NCBI GenBank assembly: GCA_914767715.1
Contig: OU612067.1
Location: 14,949,001-15,009,000, forward strand
DNA length: 60,000 nt
Reading direction: 5' to 3'
From: Membranipora membranacea
Taxonomy: Eukaryota > Bryozoa > Gymnolaemata > Cheilostomatida > Membraniporidae
The notes beneath the pieces were generated by a model. That model was not told the DNA's origin, did no database searches, and saw only the letters and a program-made list of their open reading frames with translations. The position numbers and the translations under genes were made by a program. Of this stretch, positions 47,501-60,000 are shown one piece after another (the first letter of the stretch is position 1; each line of letters opens with the position of its first letter).

Positions 47501-50500
47501 ATAGTCCAGGTTTATCTTCTTTAGTAACGACTCCCTCTAGGTGAAGTTTTAATTTACTGCGATTAGCACCATCACAATCATCCTCTGCCTTCAGTTTAGT
47601 CACTGACGGGTTTTCTAAAGTATGGGCAGGTCCATCAGCGCTAGCAGTCACATGAGTAGGGTTAGGATGTGGATGATGTAAGTCTTTGGTTTCTGAGTTT
47701 GATGACACACTGCCATGAGCGAACATGCCACAACCATAGTCAACGTACAGTTCAGTATTGGAAGTTACACCCACGCTGTATATACTGGATGCACAGGAGG
47801 CGTTGCGTACTTGTGACAGATTCCGCGACTGACACAATTTTATCCTATTTTCCAGGCTTTGACTAACTTTCTCATCACCCAGATCATAGTCTATATCAGC
47901 AGAGTCAGGAGAAAATTGGGCGAGTTTAGAGGCGGAGTTAACAGTCATAGGTCGGCAGCTGATTGGTGTAGATTTAGCCTCCGTGTCAAGGTCAAAAGTG
48001 ACCCGAGAGGACTCCCGATTGGATAAGTCTTTGTTGATCCAGGTATTGTCATCCCAGTCTACAGTGTCAGAATTGTTATCACGTGTAATAGTTTCTGCGT
48101 TCAGAATCTTGTTTTCATCATGTATGGTGATACCTTCTTTGGATCTAGAACATAACATAACATCTTCTATACCTATAGCGATGTGAACCAACAATATCTT
48201 GGATTAACGTGATATATCGCCTTTTCAGTTTCTGAGGAACTACTTGTCCAATCTCAAAAATTCCTTCACTGACAAGTTGCTAGTAGTCAGACTTATGTTT
48301 AATATCGCAATTTTTTTTAAACCGTATGTTACTTACTTGATTAATTGTACGTTAACTAAAATACATTGAAAACATATAGGCAGCAATGGGCAAAATGATG
48401 CAGCAAATTACGTTATGCAAAATCGTGATGAAAATCTATGCAGTATTACATGCAAAGCACATTGTGTACAACAATGGATCACCCTTTTTGGGTGATTGTT
48501 TAGCATCAAAAGAGAAATGTTTATGCTCATAACTTCTCAGCTATTGAATCAATCATCAAACGCTACGATCAAAACCTCGGAAATACTCTCTAGTCTAACG
48601 GAAGCTAATGTGTATAACATGTTGTTTAACATATTTTCAGTTTTTTTGGCTGGAGAGGAGTGCATGTGTTGGACCATATAAGCAATTTATAATCTTTGAT
48701 ATAAGGCTGGTTTAGCCACAAAAATCCAAATATCTCAAGACGTAAAGCCATAATTAATAATCGCTTTGATCAAAATCTAGACAATCTCCTGCTGTTTATC
48801 ATGCTGACAACAAATTTGACTGACATCTCTCTGAATTTCTGGATTTTGGCTGGAAAATTTTGACCTAAATTAGTTAAAATTTGGGTTATTATCTCTTAAA
48901 GTTGTGACAACCAGGATCTGTAAGCTGGTAAGATTATTGATGGAAGTGACAGTCCAAGACCAAAATGGTGAAATAAATTGGAAATTTTAGTTTCTGCATC
49001 ATTGGGGTCACATGTTATGAGGGGTCAGAAATGGCCCTATTACTATTGCAAAAATCAATTTCAAGTCTCAAAGACAGGAGGCCTAAAATCATAATGTTTC
49101 ACAAAAATTTAACTCCTCCAGTTATTGCCATGCCTCCTCTATATGGTGAAAGAATAAACTAATCAAATACCTCAAAAACAAGGCACAGAGGGCTCAATTT
49201 AAAAAGGACACTTTTTGCCCCAAAATGAACTTCCAGAGGTCACTGCGACTCAACGTCAAATATTTGGGAGGTTTCAACTGTGAAAATAACTATGACATGA
49301 TCACCAATACAATATTAAAAAGTTTTAAAAAGCGATATATCACGTTAATGAGGATCTTAGAATGTTTGCGCTGCCTAGGTTCAAGCATTCAAGCTTTTGT
49401 CTGGTATGTTGATGGTGGAGTTCCATTATCAACCATCACTGGAGCAGGTCAGAACAGACTGGTAGGGCATTGTTTGATGATGCCACCATCAGCGAACAAT
49501 ACAATAATTTGAGCTACCTGTCTATGAGACAGCTGGAAAGTAATTGCAGCGAAGTGGCTTTGTAATTATGTCATATTCCTTACTAAGAACCAGCATTCCG
49601 ATTACTTTGACTTATTATAGTTTAAATATATATCTCCTGCAGTGTTGAAGTTAAATGGTGGTGATGATGGGACCCGTATATAAAAACACAGCAGGAACCT
49701 GTCAAGGCAGATCATCCGCAGGAAATGTAAAGATAATGACTCACTGAGAAAGAGAGTGCTCGAATGCCCGGTCAGAAGCACCACAAGAGCATGATAGCTG
49801 TGAATTCTCAGCAGCACTTAGTCTGTCTAAGTCGCGCCCCTCACCACAGCTGTCCTCTGAGTTTGAGTTTTCAGTCTGACTAGCCTCAGTTCTCAGATTG
49901 CACTCATGTTGGTGGTAGATCTGAGGCTTACAGATACTAGGGTCCTTTCTGCGATAGAATACATATACAATCTTAAATATTAGATAATCAAAAACAGTAA
50001 CAGAATATTAACACACTATAGACAGTTTCCAAGCTGTGCTTCAAAAGTTGTCCTCTCTCCATTTAGTTACTTTTCCGCACGTGCGACATAGAAAGATGAC
50101 ATGTTAAAATAGCGTCATCAGGGAAAAACTCTTATTCGGCATCTGCACCAATGACAATTCATAAACACATTGTCTCCTATGTCACAAGGGATTTAAAAGC
50201 TGATTTATCGCAATCTTGGTGACAAAATCCCTGAAAATAAAAAAAGTGGACAAACCTTATAATGATTGAGATAAATAGGCTTATAAAAATGTTTTGCCTA
50301 GTCATGTCCCTGTCTCTCACATTGTACATCCGTGCAACAGAAACTTCTATTTCTTCGACTTGTTTCGCTGCTTTCAATGAAATTGAGCTCATGTTGTGTT
50401 GGTACTCACTTATTCTTATGCAGAGTGTGCATAGCTTCACTGTCTCTGTATATGGCGAGCGAGATGAGAGTGTCCAGCTTAGCGATTAGTCCATACTCAT

Positions 50501-53500
50501 CCACTCCATTCTCGATAACCAGTGGGTCACATACATACGGATCAAACATCACAGCATTGGGGGTAACCAGCAGTGTCCCATCAATTTCTCCCTGGGAGAA
50601 AGAAGAAGAAAACGGGGGCTATAAACCGATCAGGTAGCAGCAGGAGATCAACATACTGTAATCAACAAGTTATCACTTGTAAGGTATGGCACTGATATAT
50701 ATTAAATTATCAAACTCATATCAATGGTATGGAAGACTATGATAGCTGCTATCAAAACAGTCGCAGAAGATCTAATTTGGAGTTGTCTTCTTTTGAGAAC
50801 TTGTGCTCAGAGAGCAGATGACTCTGAAGTACACAATATTGTACCAATCTGACAAGGTGGACGACATACTATGTACAAAGTCATGAGTGTGTTGTCATTT
50901 ATGAGATTATATACAGGTACACCATCTACATTGAAAACTTCTATTGCAAATAGTTCTTATCCCGTTTTGGTTCATGCATCATTGGCACACAACTGGAAAG
51001 CATTGGGAGCCAAATGACACAATTTCACTATAGCTAGCCTACCAGAAGATGATTGATATCTACATAGTCCGGTGGCAGCCCCCTCCTATCTTATCACTTC
51101 CATTTTCACTTTTGGATGGATAAGGTTTGTCAGTTGTTTCTGGTACAGTTTTTCATGCTGATTGCAATGGTAATATTGTACCTTACACCAAGTTGCACCA
51201 TCGGCCGCTAATTGCCAAAAACACTGCCTGTAAAAGGGAAAGTGATCAAAAAATTATGATATGGTTTTAGAACATCCAAAATCAGAAAGAGCATGTCATA
51301 ATTAGTGGATCTACAACTTTACATGGGTCTGCGATCATAAAAAGCCGAGATGTGGCCAACAACGGTTTCAATACCCCTTCTATCACCTGTGTATAACTAT
51401 CATTAAAGCGAAACTACTTTTTCAATTATCCTGCTGCTTAAAAAACAGGCTTCGAATGTTCGTATTGGTCTGATTTTTTTATGGTGACTGTGTATTGACC
51501 CTCCCATCGCATAAGACCAGTTTTTAATGCTCTGAGTGTGTCGTTTTTCAAATAGTGCGTATTCTTTGGTTTCCTTTATAATATGATAAAAATCGTCTGT
51601 ATAAGGTTATATAGCGTGGAAAACAAAAGCAAAACTCCTTCAAGTATCATCAAAAAGGTGCGTAGTGCTGAAAAAAATTTTTTGGTCATTGATTGAGTCA
51701 ATACAAAACCACCATAAAACAATCAGATCGATACGAACAGTCGAAGTCAGTTTTTGAGACGCCTGCAAAATTGAAAAAGTTTGAAAAAGTAGTGTTGTTT
51801 CAATGATAGTTATATACAGGTGATATAAGGGGGTATTGCAATCGTTGTTGGCCACATCTCAGCTATTTATGATAGCAGATCCATGTAAACTTGTAGATCC
51901 ACTAATTATGACATGCTCTTTCACGTTTTGGATGTTTTGAAACCATATCATCATTTTTTGATCACTTTCCCTTTTTTTGCGGGGTTATCACTCAATATTT
52001 GAGCTATCATGCTGATATTATACCAAAAACTGACCAAGGTATGTATAAATCTGATTGCAGAGTTTGAGTAGCCCAACTTAGAAGGTGAGCACAGGACAGA
52101 CCTTTGAAATCTCAAAAAAACAGCAATTTTGGCCATTTTCGGCAGCGTTGTTGGCAATTTGCTGCCTATTGTGCAACTTTGTGTAAGGTACATCATCACC
52201 ATTGCGACCGCCTCAAAAAACTACCCTAGATTCCACTCTTAGAATTTATCCATCCAATTTCGTAAATGAAGTTGCATTTCTAGCCACTTTTTTGGTAGGC
52301 TGCCACTGGACTAACATGAGAACAGGGAGTTTGGGACCAAACTCCCTGATGAGAATGAGGTTGTGTCAGGAGTTGTCCCATATTGTAAAGGGCGCTGGAC
52401 ATAGTAGTATTCACTCTTTTCTGACTGTGAGTATATTAAAAAAGGACGAAGATGAATCAGCTTTCAGCATAGACGCACAAACATGGCTTCCCAATCAATT
52501 GACAGAGCTCGCTCGCCAAGATATGCGCTTCGTTCACATTTGACATCAAATACCTGATCATCAGGCAGTATGTATTTAGAGTTGACTTTGATGTACATCT
52601 GAGGTGGACATTGATCTACTTTGTCAGCTCCTACTCCTCCACTGGTGTATCTTATCTTATCTGCACCTGTAGTAGATTCTCTATCTGTCTCTTCTCTCAA
52701 GGTATCTTCATCAGACTGAAGCTCCTAACAATATGTTATACACGTTTGTAGAGAAAAATTGTAAACACCTAAGGAAGATACAATTAATAGTAATAAGATT
52801 AGTAATAGAAATAGTAATAGTAATGGTAATGGTAATGGTAATGGTAATGGTAATGGTAATGGTAATGGTAATAGTAATAGTAATAGTACTGTGACATACC
52901 CTAAATGTGAAAATATTAGCTAGAGTTTAGGCTACTTAGCCGGTGACTTAATGATAGTTAACACCAATTTTCACAAGCTTAGGTTGGAGATAATGTTAGC
53001 TAGTCATTGATTTCACCATGTCTTTGGATAAAGGCAAACTTTCCAGCCTGCGAAGACTTTACTTCTACTCATACAAATCAAAGAGCCTGCACATGAGAGA
53101 TCATGAAAACTCATATGAGGTTATGACAACCATCCCAGATATAAAGGGTGGTTAGTCTTACTAGGAGAGTCTGTATCAATTGGGTAGTGATAAAGGCTCC
53201 CCCAGTGATTGGGACTGTTGTATTGTAATAAAGGGGATCTGTTTGCCCTAACAATACACTCTACATCACTTATCAACACAGCTTGTTGTAATGTTTACTA
53301 CCAGGTGCTTGATTCTCAGTACACCAGCTTGTACTGTGGCTCCCGATTATTTTACTGAAACTTTGGTGATTTTTAGCATACCAGCTTATACTGGGGCTCC
53401 CCACTATTGTTTTACTGAAAAATGAAGATTGGGTGTTTTAATGTTGAAGAAAAGATTTGGGCAGTTTGAATGAAACCTGAAGAATAGATTTCTCAATTTT

Positions 53501-56500
53501 TAGGCAAAATTGAAGATACAATCACCTTCATTTCCTATTAAACTTATGCCCAATGCTGGCTCAGTTCTTCAGATTTAGGTTCAGTTTTATGTCCTGTCAA
53601 TCAGTTGTTTGAAGAATTTATTCTGAAGATGACAGTTCTAAAATTCGATTATTGCTTGTATTTTCTCTGAAGAAATTCAATACATCTTTGTATGCAGGGA
53701 GCCCCTGTACTATAGAAATGTAACTGAGACTCATACCTTATGCTCAGTGAGGAGACAGGAGTTCTCAGGTGTAGAGTCCGCAGAGTCGGGTGGAGTCTTA
53801 CTGTTCACTCTGTGTGCTAATCCAGGATAAGGTTTTTTGAGGCTGGGCGGTACCTGAAAACAGTGAGAGATAACTCCTGATTAGTTATAAATAGAAACTT
53901 GTCCCTAAAGGCCCCATCATAGCAGGAAGCATTGAACTCTTCTTCAATAGGATTTCTGTCAACAAGAGGATGAGTTACATAAAACAAGAAGAAAAAGAAT
54001 GCGGTGGAACTCTTTAAGTAAAGTAAAGGGAGCAAAGAGAGAAACTTGTTTAAACAAAAGGCTCAGATTGATCAGGCTAGTGAAAAATGATTAGGTAGGG
54101 AGCCTACAAGGATGTCCATGAGACTTCCAACCCTTTGAGGTGACATTCATCCATAACAGATAATTAGTTTTCTAAGATTGGTGAACTGAATGGTGTTTTG
54201 ATGAGTGAGAAACCCTATCACTATATCAGTATGGCCACCACAAAAACTGACAGGGGTCATTGGAATGAAAGATGAATCACAAAGAATTTTCAAGCAAACC
54301 TAAGTATCAAACATAGGAAGGTAAACAACAATAGATATGAGCACATGGTGTCTTTGGGATCATTCCAACAAACACCAGCATGTTGTCAGCGAAGAAATTA
54401 GCAAAAGAATTGATGGAATTATGACCTCAAATTTGGCTAGAAAGAAGAATAATATTTACCATGTATCCCACAATGCAAATTTCAGCATTTATACCAAATG
54501 CGAACATAACTAAAGGAAAGCCTGATTTAGCCAATGCTTTGGATCTGATTGGCTGATTCCCACGCAACAGCCAATCATATCAGAGCCAACACAGTTTTAC
54601 CTAAACTCCTGGAGAATTTTAGGCCGAAATTGCATTGTGGGAATATTTTTATTGATCTCCTCATATATAACTTACAATGGTGCTGGTAAGAGAGGATCTC
54701 TCGTCTTCATTACTGGATGAGCTGCTGGATGTGAGCATCTCACTCTGTGTTAATAATGGTATATATAATATCTGCAAAAAGGGAAATAGTCACAATACAT
54801 TGAAATGAATATAGATCAATTGTAATCCGATTGCCTGCATTCCAGTTGCTCCCTTCCACTGGTCACGCCGCAAGCCTGACCAATGGAGAGGAGCAGGCAA
54901 ATGGACCAAACCTTAGTCTAGAAAGAAATAACTTTTGTTTTATTTGAAAAGAGCTCATATTTTTCACAGTTTTTTAGACAGTACGGCTGTAAAGTTTTTT
55001 ATTATTCACATGTGAATCAATAAAGGTACATACATATTATATGATACATGAATACCCTAGACGTTACATATTTGCAGGAGACGAAGTTCGCCATTACACA
55101 CACAAAATATTAGATCAAATTAATTCACCCCAAACTAGCGTAAGTTAACAACTAATAGCCAATATTTGTTTTTTTCCAGGATAGTTGCTGAGATGTGGTG
55201 ATGCAGAATTAGCTACTGTAGGACTGACCACGAGGCAGAACTTGTCAGCAATTTTCAGTGGGTTTCCTTACTTACACCTGTGCACCATCACATGATAAAT
55301 CCAGTCTAAATAATAATAATAATAATAGGGTGGTTTGTAGCGTTCCTGGCATACCAGAAGGTCAAAGTCTTATCCTACAAATCCTGGTACTATAATGCAG
55401 CCAAACAAAAACCACTGGAAAAGATGAATAAAAATACTGATAATGAAGTGATAGGAATCAGTAGGGGAAACAAATACATACTAAGTAGTCTAGGGAACCA
55501 AATATTATACCAAAATCAGCAATTCAATTTTGAAAACTGGTTAAAAATTTACTCCTGGGGAATTCCAAATCCTTCATTATGTGGTTCAGTGACACAAGGC
55601 TGAGTCCCATATGACTTAAATAAATATTTAAAATTTCAGGATATGTATGATTTCAAACACGTAGTCTTATTTGCCTCTTGCATTGATCAGTGTAAAATAA
55701 AGTTCTTAATATATTCATAGCGATACTGGCCTGTCTTTTACCAAAAAAAGTTCATTATCTACCAACCATTGGCCCTTAGCTATCATACATTGGGCCGAAT
55801 GATTCGAACATGACTCGATGCAGGTTTAGGTGTCACAAACATCATAGATTATAAATGGTAAGAAGGTGATAGTAGCATGATAATTATCAGTCAATTTTAA
55901 TACCATCACATTTCCAATAATAAATTTTTCGCTTCTCAGCAACAACACATTAGTGAATGGATGAGTTGGGGCAACAGCTGAAATTGTAATTGCTGACAGC
56001 ACAACAACAATACCAATACGCTGCCACATGGATATCTGGATTATCATGCAGGCATCCCGGCTGCTAGATGAGAAAAGCACTCGGGTTATCAATAATATTT
56101 GACAAGCTTAGATGTATTGAGATGGATTTGGAGTTATTTAGCAGAATGGGAGGAACACAATCACTGACATATATATATATATATATATTCATATCAATAA
56201 ACACAACACAGGATAAGTGAAGCCAAAGATACTAAAAACTAAATAGTCACTGGATAAGGATATCCTCACAGAGTCAGGATATATCCTTACTCTTTGATAA
56301 CTTGAAAGGATTGATCTCAAACACCAAGGCCAATATTTGAGGTTTAATGACGAAAATTGAGGTTTATTTAAACCAACACATTACAACTTGAATGCACTCT
56401 ATGACAGCTATTTTTTTGTTGGGGAAGCCCTACTATTAATCAAAGCTTGTATTTTTTTGCAAATAACCGGCTTCACACTTGGCATTGTTTCGAATTCCAC

Positions 56501-59452
56501 CAGTTGAAACTTGCAACTCTTAGAAACTAAATGATATCAGAATGTAGATATTTAAACTACACATAATTGTTTCTGCTCATGCTTCAGACTGGTAACAACA
56601 GCTGTGACCTCCCCCCCCCCTGTGTCTAATCCCATGATCCTTAAATAACCAGGTTTACGTTCCTAAACGACGGGTACTGGGCGCTACCAAAGAGAGCAAG
56701 TTTTGTCTTATGTAAACTCTCATAAGAGTCTAATTCTAAAAACTTTCTCAAGTATCATTCAGCTAACAAATTACTACTTTCTCCCCGTTAAGACAGCTAG
56801 GTTACGCCATGAATATGCAGATAATAACCAAAGTTGACCAAGTCCATTTGCCTGCATTCGGAGTTGCTCCGGATCCACTGGTCATACCCCAGGCAAAGAC
56901 TATGGCGTGAACAGAGGAGGGGAGCAACTGGAATGCAGGCAATTGGATTAACCTTGATCTATGACCAATGTTACCTGGTCTGTGTGAAGGAAATCTACAG
57001 TTAGACGATTAATCTTCCTCAGCACCGATGGCGTTGTGTCGTAGAATGCTGCTATGCTTGCCATGCTGTCATTAGCTTTTACCTGTAACATAAACGTAAG
57101 CCCAAATATCAATCAAAGTCTGAAAAAACCGGGTCCTATATTTTAGTTTCACACAGAATTTTACTTCAGAAAACAAAATGAGTAGTCATTTTAAAGATCT
57201 AACCCTGCAAGCTGGCATTAGTAAATAAAGATAGCTGATTCTAGGAATCACAGAAAAAATCTCTACATGTCTGGCCAAACATAGGGGTAGTACTACTCAT
57301 CATCACACATACGAGTAACCTTGTGGTGATGGGTGGTTTGGAGGGGTGGGGCTGATTAGTATGTAGATGACAGGCAAATCATCAGTTTGAAGGCCCCACA
57401 AAGTCATAATATTCTGGACTTTCAGTTACAGACAAAGTACAGAGGCCTCCTGTGACTGACTAAGATCATCAATGGTACGTATGTATTACATACCAAGTCA
57501 AAAGTCCATTTAACTGTTTATCATGGAACACATTATATAACCCTGGTAGTACTGATTCAATGTCTGATGTTACCCTGATAGCAAATTAGGCAAATTAGTC
57601 TGAATATAGTATCGGAAAGCTAGATTTGATAAATGGTGGTACCGCTATCGGTTTACGTTGGATGGACTTTTGAAGGCTGTGCTCTCGGTGCAAGTCAGCC
57701 AGCCATCCTGGGCAGTCTATAACAGCGTGCTATGGTGGAGTTTAGAACCGCTCCAGACAAGGAGGAACTTTTCCAAACTTGGCATTTTGATTTTTTGCTT
57801 CTTATTGCTGCTTAAAACTGTTTGTGCAGTAAAATTAATGACTAGGAAAGCAAACTAAAATATGCTACCTACAGCCAACAAAATCAACTTAGAAACTTAA
57901 ATTATGCACCTTGTCTGCAAAAACATAACACTGGCAATAACCACAGAGTAAGGACATACTGTCCTTACTCTGTTATATAACCACAAGTAAGATAGGGCTA
58001 CTGTCAGCTACCAGAATGTTCTGCTTGACATGAATGGACTCCATATGACAAAGAATGACGGTACCATTATTTCATATCCTGCCATTGCAGGACAGTCATG
58101 ACAAAAAATGGCTGATGTTACAGTATTCTTAGTGTTGATTCACTCAGTTGCCAGTCTGGCATGGAAAAGGCATCAGAAACACTTGACAGAATCCCTATGA
58201 CTTAAAATGAATTTGAAACGCAAATTTCTAAAAATACAATTTTGTAATATGTTGCTAATTAACTACTTGCACTCACCTAAGTTATGGTGTTTAATATCTA
58301 TAAAGTAATGAAGCCATTGATGTACCAAAATGAACTGAGCACAAAAAAATAGCCCGTGGGTTTGGAAAGATATGCCCACATCCGGTTCCTATTGCAACTA
58401 CATTATTGGTGAGAAAAAAGAACTCCAGCGAACTCGGGTATTTGTGCAGGTGCCTCAAAATTAGAGACTGCCCATCTATTTTTCTTCAAGTTTTTTTTAA
58501 CCGACAGAAATAAGTGCTGTTTTTAATCCCCATCACCCTTCCCAGAATGCCAATTCACTGGTAGACCAAAATTCCCCACTGATGAGACAGATTTTGATAA
58601 CAGAATACAGCCAACATTTAGTAGGTATATGAATAGAGAGAAGTATCACTTCAGCATAAGAAAACGAGATATATATCACTCTCTTCCACCGCTCGAGTAC
58701 GGCACCTAATAGTCAGTCACACGGCAAGGGTGCAATCATTAAAAGTGTTGGGGTTGTTACAAATTTTATACACCCTCTCCGGGGCTTTCACCTTTAAATG
58801 ACTGCCCTTTGTATACCGCTATGCCTCACTGAGGCGGTGTCTCAGATCACACTGATGACGTGATATACTATTCCATGTATATCTCTGATTGATAGAGAGT
58901 GAACTATAATTCAGCTAGCATAAGTACCATCACAAAGAATTTGATGTTACGATCCAAGTCCAAATTTACTAATTAGGGGTGGGTACATGTTAGGTTCTTG
59001 CAGATCAGATCAGAGCTACACATGATAATAGTGTAGTCTTGATGTCATTGTGGTCTCAGATTGTATCTACTCCAGTGATATAGAGACTTACTGTGTAAAT
59101 TTATTTACTTACTGTGTAAACTACAAATCGTTTTTATGCAATCATTAACAGTTTTAGACATCAGCATTTTTGTTAACAATTTTTACTGCCGGCAAACCAG
59201 CTTTTTATTTCTCAATCACCCCTTTGAGATAATAAAGGTGCATATATACATAAATGCATATATACATAAATGCATACACGTACATTATATTACTTACCGT
59301 GTACATAATAGTGTTGGGGGGTTGCTGACAGGACAGACGTCTCTTGGACTTGAATGACCTCTCGGCATCAGATATTACCGTTAGACTGTTACTCCTCCTC
59401 GATCTGTGAACAGCTGGTATCGACAGCAGATCCGACAGATCCTCACACTTAT
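41523..59452 (-). CDS. OXR1/NCOA7-like: OXR1/NCOA7-like protein with LysM, GRAM and TLDc domains (5' end outside window)
   Basis: Thirteen exons, all in phase: 59452-59298, 57082-56975, 54771-54676, 53853-53737, 52724-52554, 50591-50410, 49948-49745, 48144-47486, 46811-46643, 46170-45966, 44680-44564, 42323-42171 and 41692-41523. LysM spans exons 1-3 (MYT/VKANDSMASIAAFYDTTPS../ILYIP). GRAM is exon 6 (GEIDGTLLVTPNAVMFDP, DPLVIENGVDEYGLI). Exons 7-8 are a long disordered region. Exons 9-11 carry the conserved linker (FYLCLQVGRR..KPEYWF, LYMFFIEWGPEIYG, DWE/IVSIDEIL). TLDc begins PPRVEGHRWRLAYSHAEHGF and continues LFGAFSSSP..FYGTGECFLYSF..WSGRN. The family protects cells from oxidative stress, and TLDc domains also bind the V-ATPase. 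No stops or shifts were seen. Exons upstream of 59452 and the last TLDc exons are not fully placed. Confidence 0.92.
42915..44228. mobile_element. Composite foldback element in OXR1 intron
   Basis: The left end CTGATTGGCTGTCCC..TATAGCCTGGGAAAT..TTGTTTACAAAACTGCAA (from ~42920) recurs inverted at the right (~44110-44228). A second block, CTTTGTTTGGCAAGAGAAAGC (43438 on), is inverted at about 43990-44090. Another GTAGCCAATCAG end at 43310-43322 suggests nested copies. Right after it come C-rich 24-bp repeats. Confidence 0.65.
44239..44311. repeat. 24-bp C-rich tandem repeat
   Basis: Three copies of a unit around GTGTGTCAGCCCCCCCTCCCC. It gives PPPRGVSA-type peptides in one plus-strand frame, which I consider non-coding because it lies in an OXR1 intron. 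Confidence 0.8.
44391..44510 (+). repeat. tRNA-derived SINE, family a, copy 2
   Basis: The A-box region AACTCAGTTGGTAAGAGCGC and the body CCTGCCTGCAAACTGAGAGC match the copy at 33261. The B box is deleted between GGAGGTCC and AGTGAGGCC. Confidence 0.7.
48200..49740. other. OXR1 intron, little recognised
   Basis: The intron between exons 7 and 8. It holds a 7-bp hairpin (ATCACCC/GGGTGAT) at about 48478-48496 and otherwise AT-rich sequence without clear repeats or ORFs of interest. Confidence 0.5.
51164..52205. mobile_element. Foldback transposon with long inverted arms
   Basis: The ends GCAATGG..TGTACCTTACACCAAGTTGCAC (left) and their inverted match at 52170-52205 bound a ~1.04-kb element. 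Left-arm sequence 51230-51425 (AAAGGGAAAGTGATCAAAAA.., GAGCATGTCATAATTAGTGG.., GTGGCCAACAACG..) is repeated inverted at about 51780-51975 with high identity. The right arm has extra sequence at ~51980-52130. It lies in the OXR1 intron between exons 5 and 6. No transposase. Confidence 0.85.
52323..52348. repeat. 12-bp perfect hairpin, GGGAGTTTGG family
   Basis: CAGGGAGTTTGG, two bases, then its reverse complement. It shares its core with 10150-10207. Confidence 0.75.
52788..52888. repeat. (TAATGG)n / (TAATAG)n microsatellite
   Basis: About fifteen hexamer units, TAATGG in the middle and TAATAG at both sides, in the OXR1 intron beside exon 5. Confidence 0.9.
54466..54642. mobile_element. MITE, CCCACAATGCAA family
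   Basis: TCCCACAATGCAAATTTC (54466-54483) is inverted at 54625-54642 (GAAATTGCATTGTGGGA). The interior is ~140 bp and non-coding. A solo end of the same family lies at 23346. Confidence 0.75.
54828..54905. mobile_element. MITE, TTGCCTGCATTC family, copy 2
   Basis: The left end GATTGCCTGCATTCCAGTTG and the right end GAGCAGGCAAATGGA are inverted. The centre CACTGGTCA is shared with copy 3. The right arm is shortened. Confidence 0.7.
56169..56188. repeat. (AT)n microsatellite
   Basis: About ten AT units in an OXR1 intron. Confidence 0.9.
56843..56947. mobile_element. MITE, TTGCCTGCATTC family, copy 3
   Basis: TCCATTTGCCTGCATTCGGA.. at the left and ..TGGAATGCAGGCAATTGGA at the right form ~27-bp inverted ends. 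It lies about 30 bp from the LysM exon donor. Confidence 0.8.
57944..57972. repeat. Perfect 13-bp hairpin
   Basis: CAGAGTAAGGACA, a 3-base loop, then its exact reverse complement, in the first OXR1 intron of the window. Confidence 0.8.
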
Positions 59453-59459
59453 CTGAAGC

Positions 59460-60000
59460 AGCACAACAAAATATTACAAAATATATAATAGTCAGCAACA
59501 CGCCTAAGCATTGTCATGCAGCCATTTTTGTGGTGGCTGTGTGACAATGCTAGGCAAGTAGGTGTGCCTTTATTTCCCAATGGTGTTTGCGTAATGCTAT
59601 ATTTTTTTAAAGTACAATAATTTGCTGCTTTACATGCTGAGATTGAAAACCTAGGAGTTTGTAGATGTACTAGCTATCCGATATATGATTGATACAGCCA
59701 TGGATAGCCCGGTCATTGAATCATTTGATTTTAGGAACCAGTTGCTATTGAGTTAGGAAGTAACTGCTTTTCTTAGCATAGATGGTGTTCAAAGCCTCGT
59801 CTTTTTTTATTTTTACACACCAAATGCTAGCAGGACACAACACAATGTATGCTAAATTCATTACCACGCTTACTCCATTCTGTGTTCAATGCTGTTCTGC
59901 TGTATGATTAGGGTTCGTTGCAACAACTCCTATCTCAATAAATACTCTGTACTCATCAGAATTGTATTTCAGCAGCTAGCATATCAAAGTCATTTTTACA
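59460..60000. other. Upstream part of OXR1 intron, nothing recognised
   Basis: No exon seen. The preceding exon of OXR1 must end in phase 1 and lies outside the window. Confidence 0.4.

Noticed and set aside
1-60000. CRISPR arrays, bacterial operons or rRNA genes
   Set aside because: None were seen; the intron-rich animal gene content makes bacterial features unexpected.

Overview
This window is nuclear DNA from a eukaryote, most likely an invertebrate metazoan; a sponge or another early-branching marine animal would fit, but I cannot fix the taxon. It is AT-rich. Genes are split by GT..AG introns, each with short exons that join in consistent phase. Noncoding DNA is full of MITEs, foldback elements, tRNA-derived SINE heads and satellites. 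The gene set (IQUB, an OXR1/NCOA7 protein with LysM, GRAM and TLDc domains, a Sushi-domain secreted protein, a PHD-finger protein) points to animals.

Layout. 0.3-2.0 kb (-): 5' part of a secreted protein with a signal peptide, two related beta-rich domains and a Sushi/CCP domain, leaving the window on the left. 2.0-8.5 kb: no gene seen; a tRNA-derived SINE family, one perfect hairpin and a poly-G run. 8.5-10 kb: decayed ORFs of retroelement type. 10.5-11.25 kb: tandem duplication carrying 9-bp and 10-bp satellites. 11.65-14.2 kb (+): C-terminal two thirds of IQUB, with an in-frame TGA in the IQ motif and no Cys-rich module. 14.9-15.85 kb (-): N-formylglutamate amidohydrolase-like gene with frame problems. 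18.1-20.4 kb (+): 3' end of a PIF1-like helicase, about 385 further residues and a PHD finger. 21.3-25.9 kb (-): a ten-exon P-element/THAP9-like transposase pseudogene. 29.1-37.06 kb (+): an unrecognised gene whose second exon has an RNHEIH motif of HEPN type; its long intron holds two adjacent hAT-like elements. 38.3-59.5 kb (-): OXR1/NCOA7 spread over about 21 kb, convergent with the previous gene and hosting foldback elements, SINEs, MITEs and a minisatellite in its introns.

The host genes do not form an operon or pathway. IQUB is a motile-cilium protein, OXR1/NCOA7 an oxidative-stress protein, and the others are metabolic, extracellular or unknown. The main interest is mobile DNA: a multi-exon transposase with an RFX/D5-like winged helix and two Trp-type nonsense codons, hAT elements sharing an nTCTAGAn target duplication, and long inverted repeats in an intron that would fold as double-stranded RNA.
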